NCBI GenBank assembly: GCA_019112875.1
Contig: DXIO01000081.1
Coordinates: 1 to 61,155, forward strand
Source of the DNA: Candidatus Aquabacterium excrementipullorum
GTDB lineage: Bacteria > Pseudomonadota > Gammaproteobacteria > Burkholderiales > Burkholderiaceae_C
DNA: 61,155 bases
Direction of reading: 5' to 3'
Within the stretch, counting starts at the first letter, position 1. Each line of letters opens with the position of its first letter. The translations under genes were made by a program, and so were the position numbers. The notes under the pieces are model-generated. The model did not search any database. It had not been told where the DNA came from and was given only the letters and a program-made list of their open reading frames with translations. This document shows positions 39,119 through 47,300 of this stretch, piece after piece.

Positions 39119-40543
39119 TCAGTAGCTGTGCGCGCCGTGGGCGCCCAGGCTCATCTGGTACTGCAGGAAGATCTGCGGGTCGCTCTGGCCGTCGCGGGTG
39201 CGGTCGTCGTTGAGCTGCAGGCGCCAGCGGCTGAACTCGCTGAGCGACCAATCCAGCATCACGCTGGTGCGGCGCGGGTTGTAGTCGGGCGCCAGGTTCA
39301 CGCCGTCGAACTTCACGCTGCCGGTGTCGAGTTGGTCGTAGCGCAGGCCCACGCGCCAAGTCGGCATGAACTGGTAGACGCCCTGCAGGTACCAGCCCGA
39401 CTGGGCAGAGCGGTAGGCGGCGGAGGTGCCGGTCACGCTGCTGTCGTCCGGATCGAGTCCATAGACGGCATCGCCCTTCTCGGCGCGGCGGAAGTACTCG
39501 CCCTGCAGCTTGAAGTTGGTGACCTTGCCGTTGCCGTTGGGTGCCCATTTCCACACGCCATCGACCACCCACAGGCGGCTGTTGCCGGTGAAGCTGCCCG
39601 CGCCGACGGTGTCGTCGTCCCAGGCGCGGTCGGTGGCCTTGGTCCACAGGTGCGACAGGCCGGCGCGCCAGCTGTTGCTGTCGCCCACGTCACCACCGAT
39701 GTGCGCGAACACGGCCGAGGCACCCGCGCCGTTGCGGCCCGTGTCGGTGCCGGGGTAGTTGGCGCCGCGGCCCAGCTCGGCGCCCACCTCGATGAACTGG
39801 TCGGTGGGCAGCAGCCACTTGGCCTGCACGCCGTCCTGCCCCAACTGGCCGCCCAGGAAGGCCTGGTAGGCCAGCGGCGCATCGACGAAGTCCCAGGTGT
39901 GGGCGTGCTGCTCGTTGAGGTAGCCGATGGCCGAGAAGAAGCGGCCGGCCTTGATCTTCACGCCATCGGACAGGGCTGTGGTCTGGATGAAGGCCTCTTC
40001 GACCTCGACCTCGTTCTCGGCGTTGAAGGACGCGGTGAGCGCGCCGTACCACCAGGGGTCGATGTTGGCGGCCAGGGTGATCTCGGATTCGCCCAGGTTG
40101 AAGCCCTTCTCGCCGGGGCCGATCTCGCCGTCGCCGGTGGCGAAGCCGTTGAGCTTCCAAGTGGCCGGGTCGCGCTTGATGTTGGCGTAGGTGCCCGACA
40201 GGATCACGGCCACGGAGGGGTTGAAGCCGCCACCGGCGCTGCTGGCGGGCGCGCTGGGGGTGTTGTTGGCGTAGGCGTCCGGTTGAGAGGCCGGCGCGGC
40301 GGTGGCCGCAGCCTGTGCCTGCTGATCACGCGCCTGGCGGGCCTGCTGTTCGGCGTCGCCCAGGCGTTTTTCGAGATCACGCAGGCGGCTCTCGTACTGC
40401 TGGCGCATCTCGTCGATCTGTTGGCGAAGCTGCTTCAGCGAGGCATCGTCGGCGGCATGGGCGGGGGTGGTGAAGGCGGCGGAAGCGGCCAGGAACAGGC
40501 CGCACGCAGCGGCCACGGGTGTGCTTACAAACAAGCGGGACAT
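39119..40543 (-). CDS. Porin-like outer-membrane protein of the zinc-uptake cluster
   Basis: A 474-residue exported protein. ATG 40543 begins a signal peptide (cleaved near AHAAD) and is followed by a coiled-coil (about residues 32-75, heptads of Leu/Gln/Arg), an Ala/Pro/Gln linker, and a beta-rich barrel of alternating aromatic strands from about residue 110. The coiled-coil plus barrel arrangement is that of trimeric porins such as OprP or SprA-type channels. The C-terminus is His/Tyr-containing (GAHGAHSY) rather than a single Phe. As first gene before znuA-znuB it may let zinc or a zinc chelate across the outer membrane; this is inference. Confidence 0.7.
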   Translation of the reverse strand: MSRLFVSTPVAAACGLFLAASAAFTTPAHAADDASLKQLRQQIDEMRQQYESRLRDLEKRLGDAEQQARQARDQQAQAAATAAPASQPDAYANNTPSAPASSAGGGFNPSVAVILSGTYANIKRDPATWKLNGFATGDGEIGPGEKGFNLGESEITLAANIDPWWYGALTASFNAENEVEVEEAFIQTTALSDGVKIKAGRFFSAIGYLNEQHAHTWDFVDAPLAYQAFLGGQLGQDGVQAKWLLPTDQFIEVGAELGRGANYPGTDTGRNGAGASAVFAHIGGDVGDSNSWRAGLSHLWTKATDRAWDDDTVGAGSFTGNSRLWVVDGVWKWAPNGNGKVTNFKLQGEYFRRAEKGDAVYGLDPDDSSVTGTSAAYRSAQSGWYLQGVYQFMPTWRVGLRYDQLDTGSVKFDGVNLAPDYNPRRTSVMLDWSLSEFSRWRLQLNDDRTRDGQSDPQIFLQYQMSLGAHGAHSY

Positions 40544-40652
40544 GGATGAAGTCGCCTTGAAAAGGGGTCGCGCGGCACGAACGGCCACGCCAGCGCCCAC
40601 ACGGTGTGCGTGCGGCGCCTGGCGGGTCTGGCCAGTGTTCGTGCGTGTGATG

Positions 40653-40674
40653 AAAAAACGCGGCGCGACGCCGC
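40653..40674 (-). terminator. Rho-independent terminator of the small Cys/His protein gene
   Basis: GCGGCG (40660-40665) pairs with CGCCGC (40669-40674) across a 3-base loop; the six-A run at 40653-40658 becomes the U tail on the minus strand. It separates the small gene from the porin-like gene. Confidence 0.75.
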
Positions 40675-40683
40675 CAGGCCTGT

Positions 40684-41025
40684 TCAGGCCTGGGCGCGCT
40701 GCCGGACAGCCGTGGTCACGGGCGGGGCCCGGGGGCTGTAGGCGACTTCAAGGGGCACCACGCGCGAGATTGGCGTGATGCTGTCGAACTGTTCGGTCTG
40801 GTGCGCGGGCGGCTGCCAGGTGGGCGCGCTGTGCGGCACCGCGTTGGCCGCGGCGTAGAGCAGGCAGTCCTTGCACAGCGTGGTGTGGACGAGCTGCTTG
40901 TCTTCGCCACCCAGCGCGTGTTCGAGGCTGTGGCGCAGTCCGGCCTGCTGCATCAGCAGCATGGACAGTGCCAGGCCCAAACCCAGCCAGAAGGACGTCA
41001 GATGACGGCGAGCGACGCGCAACAT
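40684..41025 (-). CDS. DUF2946-like small protein
   Basis: A 113-residue protein with one N-terminal hydrophobic segment (about 11-28). A His/Cys patch follows (LRHSLEHAL ... HTTLCKDCLLYAAANA), which resembles DUF2946-type proteins often found beside metal-transport genes and could bind metal. It lies directly upstream of the zinc-uptake genes, but a terminator in between suggests it is transcribed separately. The function is unknown. Confidence 0.6.
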   Translation of the reverse strand: MLRVARRHLTSFWLGLGLALSMLLMQQAGLRHSLEHALGGEDKQLVHTTLCKDCLLYAAANAVPHSAPTWQPPAHQTEQFDSITPISRVVPLEVAYSPRAPPVTTAVRQRAQA

Positions 41026-41090
41026 GGCCTGCGTATGCTAACCGCTGCCCGTGTCAGCTTCGGGTCAGCATCGAAACAGCGGTGCTTGGC

Positions 41091-42071
41091 TCAGCGGCGG
41101 ACCTGCGCCACGTTGGCCATGGGCGCCTGGCCCTTGCCGGCCAGGAACTTGGCCGGATCCTGCTGCACGCCTTCGACCAGCACCTCGAAGTGCAGGTGCG
41201 GGCCGGTGGAGCGTCCGGTGGTGCCGACCTCGGCGATCTTCTGGCCGCGGCGGACCAGGTCGCCCTGCTTCACCAGCATCTTGGAGGTGTGCGCATAGCG
41301 GGTGATCAGGCCGTTGCCGTGGTCCAGCTCGACCAGCAGGCCATACTGCGGGTGCGGGCCAGCCGAGGCCACGACGCCACCAGCGGCGGCCAGGATGGAC
41401 GTGCCCACATCGGTCGGGAAGTCCAGGCCCGTGTGCAGCGTGGGCCGGCCCGTGAAGGGGTCCGAGCGGAAGCCGAAGCCCGAGCCCACGGCCACGTTGG
41501 CCACCGGCGCGCTGCTGGGGATCATCAGCGCCTCCAGGCGCTTCTCGAACAGGCGCGATTCGATCAGCGTGAAGACGTCGGCGTTGCGGTCGCTGAGGTT
41601 CTGCATGCGCTCCATCAATTGGTTCATGTCGTCGAAGCCGCTGACGTGCGTGGGTTCGCGCAGGGCGGGCAGGGCGCCGCCACGGCCGCTGCCGGCGGCG
41701 CCGGGCGGGGTGGGCTCGACCTTCTTGAGCTCATCCGCCTTCATGCCGGCCATGCCGGCCACGCGCTCGCCCACGGCCTCCAGGCGCATCAGGCGGGCCT
41801 GCAGATCGCCCACCTTCACGGCCATGGCGTCCAGGTTCTCGCGCACGAAGTGGTCGCGCTGGGCCTGCTCCTGCCGCTCGACGAAGCGCACGGCGTCCGA
41901 AATGATGGGCCACTGCTCCTGCGCGGCCTTGAGCACCACGGCGTGGTACAGCGCCACCGACAAGCCCATCAGCGGTACGATCAGGGTCACGGCCGCCAGC
42001 ATCAGCGACAGCGGGGTGAACTGGTACACCCGCGTGGGTGACGAGGGGCCGGCGGTGATCAGTATCTGCAT
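41091..42071 (-). CDS. M23-family (LytM) metallopeptidase, envelope-bound
   Basis: A 326-residue protein with one N-terminal membrane helix (about 20-42), a coiled-coil region (about 50-100), and a C-terminal LytM domain. Zinc-site motifs HTGLDFP (His/Asp) and GPHLHFEV (HxH) are both present, so the enzyme looks active on peptidoglycan cross-links or as an amidase activator. ATG 42071 is chosen over the open frame up to 42344, which is antisense to dciA. It is divergent from dciA with 31 bp between starts; this pair commonly neighbours secA. Confidence 0.92.
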   Translation of the reverse strand: MQILITAGPSSPTRVYQFTPLSLMLAAVTLIVPLMGLSVALYHAVVLKAAQEQWPIISDAVRFVERQEQAQRDHFVRENLDAMAVKVGDLQARLMRLEAVGERVAGMAGMKADELKKVEPTPPGAAGSGRGGALPALREPTHVSGFDDMNQLMERMQNLSDRNADVFTLIESRLFEKRLEALMIPSSAPVANVAVGSGFGFRSDPFTGRPTLHTGLDFPTDVGTSILAAAGGVVASAGPHPQYGLLVELDHGNGLITRYAHTSKMLVKQGDLVRRGQKIAEVGTTGRSTGPHLHFEVLVEGVQQDPAKFLAGKGQAPMANVAQVRR

Positions 42072-42102
42072 GTTGTCCAAACCTTTCGCGCAAACCTTCC
42101 CG

Positions 42103-42435
42103 ATGCGACAGCCCAACCGCCTTGGCACCTTCCGGCCCGCCGTGGCCGACGTGCCGGCGGTCACGACCGCCCTGGACCGCTCGGCGTCGCTGGCCAGCCT
42201 GATGCAGCGCCTGCGCGCATCACAGCAATGCCTGGAGGCGATCCGACCGGTGCTGCCGGCGGGCCTGGCGATGCATGTGCAGGCCGGCCCGCTGGACGAC
42301 GAGGGCTGGACCTTGCTGGCCGCCAACGCCGCCGTGTCCTCCAAGTTGCGCCAGCTTCAGCCGCGCCTGATGGAGGCCCTGCTCAAAAAGGGGCTCAAGG
42401 TTAACGCAATCAGGCTCAGGGTACAAACACCCTGA
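42103..42435 (+). CDS. dciA: DciA-like (DUF721) helicase-loader protein
   Basis: A 110-residue protein. The DUF721 pattern is visible: an N-terminal basic segment, LRASQQCLEAIRPVLPAGLA, and a C-terminal part ending LKVNAIRLRV. In bacteria lacking DnaC/DnaI, DciA loads the replicative helicase DnaB, and the gene typically sits near secA, as here. ATG 42103 is used; an in-frame ATG at 42070 would overlap the divergent peptidase start and cannot be excluded. Its last codons lie inside a 16-bp inverted repeat. Confidence 0.75.
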   Translation: MRQPNRLGTFRPAVADVPAVTTALDRSASLASLMQRLRASQQCLEAIRPVLPAGLAMHVQAGPLDDEGWTLLAANAAVSSKLRQLQPRLMEALLKKGLKVNAIRLRVQTP

Positions 42436-42444
42436 GCCTGATTG
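42407..42444. terminator. Strong bidirectional hairpin between dciA and the rubredoxin reductase gene
   Basis: Bases 42407-42422 and 42429-42444 form a perfect 16-bp stem with a 6-base loop. The stem spans the dciA stop codon (42433-42435), so part of the protein end is dictated by the hairpin. There is no long T run on either side. Confidence 0.7.
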
Positions 42445-42492
42445 GCAACGGACGGCCGCCAAGCCGTTCGTTTTGACGAATCCCGACGGAGA

Positions 42493-43683
42493 TCAGCCCA
42501 GCAGCGAGGGCACCAGCCCGGCCAGGGCCTGGCGCTGGCTCACGGCCTTGCCCTGCAGCACGAAGCCCAGCAGTTGCTCGGGGTTGGCCGTGGACAAGAA
42601 CCTGGCCTCGATGGCTTCGTCGCTGCTGACCACCTGCCATTGGCCTTCGGCGCGGGCCGGGGGCGGGCACACCACGGTGGGCCAGGCGGGCGTCTTGACG
42701 ACCACGGGCATGGCCGGGTAGGCCACGGGGGTGGGCTTGCCGGACAGCGTGGCCGCCAGCGCGCGGGCCTGCTGCATCAGCGGCATCACGTAGGGCAGGC
42801 AGTGGCCATCGACCTCGGCGCAATCGCCCAGGGCGTACACGTGGGCGCGGTTGGTGGCCAACTGGCGATCGACCATGATGCCCTGGCCGGTGAGGATGCC
42901 GGCCTCGGCGGCCAGGTGCGTGCGCGGGCGCAGGCCCACGGCCGACAGCACCAGATCGGCTTCGACGGTGCTGCCGTCGGTGAGCGTGAGCACCAGGCCC
43001 CCTTGTCCTTGAGCACCACGGTTCACGGCCGACACGCCCACGCCGAAGCGGAACGTGGCGCCACCGGCTTCCAGCTTGGCCTGCAGGCGGGCGCTGGCTT
43101 CGGGCGGCAGCAGGCGGGGCAGGGCGCGGTCGGCCAGGTCGAACACCGTGGGCTGGATCTCGCGGGCCAGCAGGTCGTTGGCGAACTCGCAACCGATCAA
43201 GCCGGCGCCCAGGATGGCCACGCGCTTGGCGGGCTGACCGCCAGCGGCCGTGTCCAGGGCTTCGGCGAAGCGGGCGAAATCGTCCAGGTCGTTGACGGAC
43301 AGCACGGTGTCGGCCGCATCGCCCTGGATGGGCAGGCGCAGCGGATCAGCGCCCAGGGCCAGCACCAGGTCACGGTAGGGCAGCACCTCGCCATCGGCCA
43401 GGGTGATGGTCTGCGCGGCGGTGTCGATGGCCTGCACGCCGGTGTTGGAGACGATGCGGGCGTTGATCTCGGCGGCCATCTTGGCGGCGTCCTTCATCAC
43501 CAGCGTGGCGGGCGTCTTCTTGCTGGCCAGGGCGTTGGAGAGCATGGGCTTGGAGTAGAAGCCGGCCGCATCACGGCTGACCACCACCAGGGGCACCTCG
43601 GCGTCGAGCTTTCGCAACTCGCGCGCCACGTTGTAGCCGGCCAGGCCGGAGCCGACCACCACCACTGCATTGCCAGAAGACAT
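42493..43683 (-). CDS. rubB: Rubredoxin:NAD(P)+ reductase (FAD-dependent)
   Basis: A 396-residue flavoprotein. FAD-binding VVVVGSGLAGYNVARELRK at the N-terminus, NAD(P)-binding AILGAGLIGCEFAND about residue 150, and the second FAD contact YALGDCAEV near 280. The C-terminal domain lacks redox cysteines, as in rubredoxin reductases. It passes electrons from NAD(P)H to rubredoxin, encoded 14 bp upstream. No alkane hydroxylase (alkB) or rubrerythrin gene is in the window, so the final acceptor is unknown; oxygen-stress reductases and hydroxylases are the usual choices. Confidence 0.93.
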   Translation of the reverse strand: MSSGNAVVVVGSGLAGYNVARELRKLDAEVPLVVVSRDAAGFYSKPMLSNALASKKTPATLVMKDAAKMAAEINARIVSNTGVQAIDTAAQTITLADGEVLPYRDLVLALGADPLRLPIQGDAADTVLSVNDLDDFARFAEALDTAAGGQPAKRVAILGAGLIGCEFANDLLAREIQPTVFDLADRALPRLLPPEASARLQAKLEAGGATFRFGVGVSAVNRGAQGQGGLVLTLTDGSTVEADLVLSAVGLRPRTHLAAEAGILTGQGIMVDRQLATNRAHVYALGDCAEVDGHCLPYVMPLMQQARALAATLSGKPTPVAYPAMPVVVKTPAWPTVVCPPPARAEGQWQVVSSDEAIEARFLSTANPEQLLGFVLQGKAVSQRQALAGLVPSLLG

Positions 43684-43697
43684 CGTGCTTGCCTCGC

Positions 43698-43862
43698 TCA
43701 GATCTCGATCATTTCGAAGTCGCTCTTGCCGACGCCGCAGTCAGGGCACTCCCAGGTGTCGGGCACGTCGGCCCACAGGGTGCCGGGGGCGATGCCGTCT
43801 TCGGGACGGCCCTGGGCTTCGTCATACACAAAACCGCAAACAACGCACTGGAAGGTCTTCAT
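43698..43862 (-). CDS. rubA: Rubredoxin
   Basis: A 54-residue one-iron electron carrier. Both CxxC knuckles are present: [10 protein letters not shown] near the N-terminus and [11 protein letters not shown] near the C-terminus, with the conserved [11 protein letters not shown]. The start is at 43862 and the stop at 43698-43700. There is no clear Shine-Dalgarno sequence before the ATG. It is followed after 14 bp by the reductase gene on the same strand, forming a rubAB unit. Confidence 0.95.
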   Translation of the reverse strand: MKTFQCVVCGFVYDEAQGRPEDGIAPGTLWADVPDTWECPDCGVGKSDFEMIEI

Positions 43863-44396
43863 GGGGGAAATCGGATCAAAAGTGGGGCTGAATTCTGAAG
43901 TATCGCAGCTTGCATGACGAGCTTTCGCGGCGTCACGAGGGGCGAAAGCGCGTCAACAAGGCATCCTGGGGTTAAGTGTTTTCCCTAGGCGACACCGGGG
44001 GGCGTCCTCTCTATCGTTGCTGAACAAACAAGGGGTCAATCCCCTTTCTCAGGGGTGAAGTTCCTCATCAGGAGGCGATCGGGTATGAATCCGCTTTGTT
44101 GCACGCCGTGCCGCAGCAGTACCCCCCTTCTGGCGGTTGTTCAGCCAGCCTGCGCGTTCGTAACCGTCGAGCAACACGGCCCGCCCCGAGGGCGACCGTG
44201 CGCAGCGGCCTAGCGCGCTGAAACCGCCCACGCCTTGCCGGCGTGGTGCCTTCCCTTCCCTTCTCTTTCTTTTCTCCGTCCCCAGCAGTCAGCGTGGCGA
44301 GCGTCCGCCGGTGCGTGCCTGCGCGCGCCCGGCGCACGGCCTCCGGCATGGCGGCGTGGAGTGCTTTCCCCCAAACACGAAGATCAAGGCCACCCC
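43863..44396. other. 534-bp divergent regulatory region upstream of the autotransporter
   Basis: No convincing gene is seen here; short frames on both strands lack ribosome-binding sites. It should carry the rubA promoter and the promoter and leader of the surface-protein block. Visible structure: a stem AAGGGG (44030-44035) with CCCCTT (44041-44046), and an imperfect dyad around TTTTCCCTAGGC near 43979-43990 that could be a regulator site. No riboswitch consensus was recognised. Confidence 0.4.
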
Positions 44397-47300
44397 ATGA
44401 ACCAGAACATCTACCGTCTTGTATGGAGCCGCCATGCCGGCTGCCTTGTCGCCGTGGCCGAGACAGCCTCTGGGCACGGCAGGCCCGGGGTGGCGGTCAC
44501 GCGGCTGACCGCGGCCATTGCGGGCGCGATGCTGACACTCGCAGCCGAACAGGCGGGCGCGGTGGGCGCGTGTGGGGTGGTGTCGAGCAACACGACCCAG
44601 TCGAGTTCCGTGGCGGGCCCGTGCGAGATCACGACAGGGGCGAATCTCACCGTGACGGGCACCGTGAATGGCAGCACGGGGCATGCCGTGATCGTGAACA
44701 CCGGCTCGGCGGCGGGGACGCTGTCCAACAGCGGCACGCTGACCTCGGCCATGAACTCGGGCTCCACCGTCCAGATCAACGGCACGCTCAGCGGTGGCCT
44801 GCTCAACCAGGGGGTGATCAGCGAAACAGGTGGTGGCAATCACCAGGCTGTCCAGTTCAACCATGGCGTGCTGCTGGGGGGCATCAACAATGGCAGCACT
44901 GGCACCATATCCAGCGGGCAGACGGCCATCCGCATCCTGTCGACCTCGTTCACGGGCGACATCAGCAACAGCGGGCTGATCACGGGCACCTACTTCGGGA
45001 TCACTTTCAACACCTCGGACATCCAGGGCAACCTGATCAACACGGGTACGTTGCACGGGGCCAGCAGCCTGCTCTCGTCGACCATCATCGGGTCGGTGGT
45101 CAACAGCGGCACCATGGTGTCCGAGTACTCCACGCTGAGCCTGGGCGGTGGCGGCATCACCGGCGGGCTGACCAACACGGGCACCATCATCAGCAACAAC
45201 GCCAGCTCCAGCAGCCATCCGGCGGCGCTGCTGGTGGGGGGCTCGTCCACGCTCAGCGGCGGCGTCACCAACTCGGGGGTGATCTCGGGCACGGCCGGGT
45301 CCTTGGGCCTCTCGGTCTCTGATGGTGCACTGGTCGGGGGGGTGAAGAACCTGACGGGCGGCACGATCAGTGGCGCCTCGGGCCTGTACGTGGGCGGTGC
45401 CGCCACCGACTACGCCTACAGCAGCAGCTCGCCGGCGACGCCGGTTGCAGGCATCGGCACGCTCACGGGGGGCATCACCAACAGCGGCCACATCATCGGC
45501 ACGGCGGGCTCCGGCATCGTGCTCGACGGGGGGCTGGTGGAGGGCGGTGTGCACAACCTGGCCGGCGCGACGATCTCCGGGTCGCAGCACGGCATCGAGC
45601 TGCGCTCACGCACCTTGACGCTGTACGCCTATGGATCGAGCACCGGCTCGTCGTCCACGATCACGCTCACGAGCAACCCCGTGCACAGCACACTGACCGG
45701 TGGCATCACCAACAGCGGGCTGATCCAGGGGGGCGCCAGCTATTCGGGCATCTACGGTGATGCGGCCACGATCACCGAGGGCATCGACAACAGCGGCACG
45801 ATCATCGGTGGCACGGGCCTCATGCTCAAGAACGGGTCGACGCTGAGTGGCGGGCTCATGAACCGGGCCAGTGGCACGATCATCGGCACCAACGGGCCGG
45901 CGGTGTACCTGCTGTCGGGCGTTTCCGTGTCGGGCGGGCTGACCAACCAGGGCCTCATCGACGGCGGCGTGGAGCTCGACGACACCCTCATCGACACCAT
46001 CACCAATGACACCACGGGGGTGATCGTGGGCGGTGATGGGCTGGACCTGGGCGACACCCGCGTGAGCGGCAATGTGAGCAACCTGGGCAGGATCCTGAGC
46101 AGTGGCGACGGGGTCAGCCTGTCCAATGTCACCATCGGTGGCAATTTCCTCAATGCGGCTGGCGCCACGATCACGGGCCTGAACGGTCATGGCCTGGACC
46201 TGGACAGCGCGACGATCACCGGGGGGCTGACCAATGCCGGCACCATCTCGGGCACCGACAACGGCATCTTCTTCGATGGCGACGCGGCATTCAACCTGGT
46301 CAACACGGGGCGCATCGAGGGCGGCAGCACCGCAGGCATCGAGTTCTCCTACGGCGAATGGGCCGGCAGCCTGACCAACTCCGGCACGATCAGCGGCCCC
46401 ACGGCCGGCCTGTACATCTGGGAGTACTACACGCTGTCGGGCGACATCACCAACAGCGGTCTGATCGAGGGCACTGGCGGGTCCTACGGCGACGGCATCT
46501 TCCTGGAATCGAGCGCCACCGTCACCGGCAGGATCCTCAACCAGGCGGGCGGACGCATCGCGGGCGTCAGGAGCGGCATTGACGTGACCGATGGCTCCAC
46601 GATCGCGGGCGGCATCAGCAACAGCGGCACGATCAGCGGCACGGCAGGAGCGGGCATCGCCATCGACGATGCGCTGGTGGGCGGTGTGAGCCTGAGTGGC
46701 GCCGCGCTGGTCAACGACGCGACGGGGGTGATCTCGGGCAACACCGGCATCTCCATCAGCAGCGACGGCACCGTGACAGGGGGCATCGTCAACAGTGGCC
46801 GCATCGCAGGCACCACGGCCTCGGTGCGCCTGCTTAACAGCAGCGATCCCTTCACGGTGACCAATACAGGCACCCTGGATGGCGCGGCCGACATCGGCAT
46901 CAACACGCTGAACCTCGATGGCGCGAACAGCCGTGTGATCGGGGCCATCACCGGCACGGGCGGCACGGTCAATGTCAATGGCACCTTCACCAGCGAAGGG
47001 GCGATCGACGTGGGCACGGTCAACGTGGTCGGTGGCGGGGTGCTCAATCTGGGCCATGACGTGGGGGCCAGCGTGGGCGGCTTCAACAACGCGGGCACCG
47101 TGGCCGTGGGTGCCTTGGCCACGCCGCTGAACGTGAGCGGCAACTACACGCAGGCCGCCGGGGGCGTGTACCGGCTGGGCCTGAACGATGCCACGACCAA
47201 CTACGGCAAGCTGGCGGTCAGCGGCAATGTGAACCTGGCCAGCGGCACCACGGTCGATGTGCGCGTGGCCGGCAGCGCGACCATCACCAGCGGTGCCGTG

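Noticed and set aside
37379-40549. A 1056-codon open frame on the plus strand
   Set aside because: It is antisense to the znuB/znuA/porin genes, with His/Gly/Gln-rich nonsense composition and no domains; it results from high GC at third positions.
44049-44231. A 60-codon open frame on the minus strand upstream of the autotransporter
   Set aside because: There is no ribosome-binding site, the composition is very basic and low-complexity, and no family resemblance is seen.
44690-47010. A CRISPR-like repeat array
   Set aside because: Units are uneven, imperfect and in a continuous reading frame encoding beta-helix turns; there are no cas genes.
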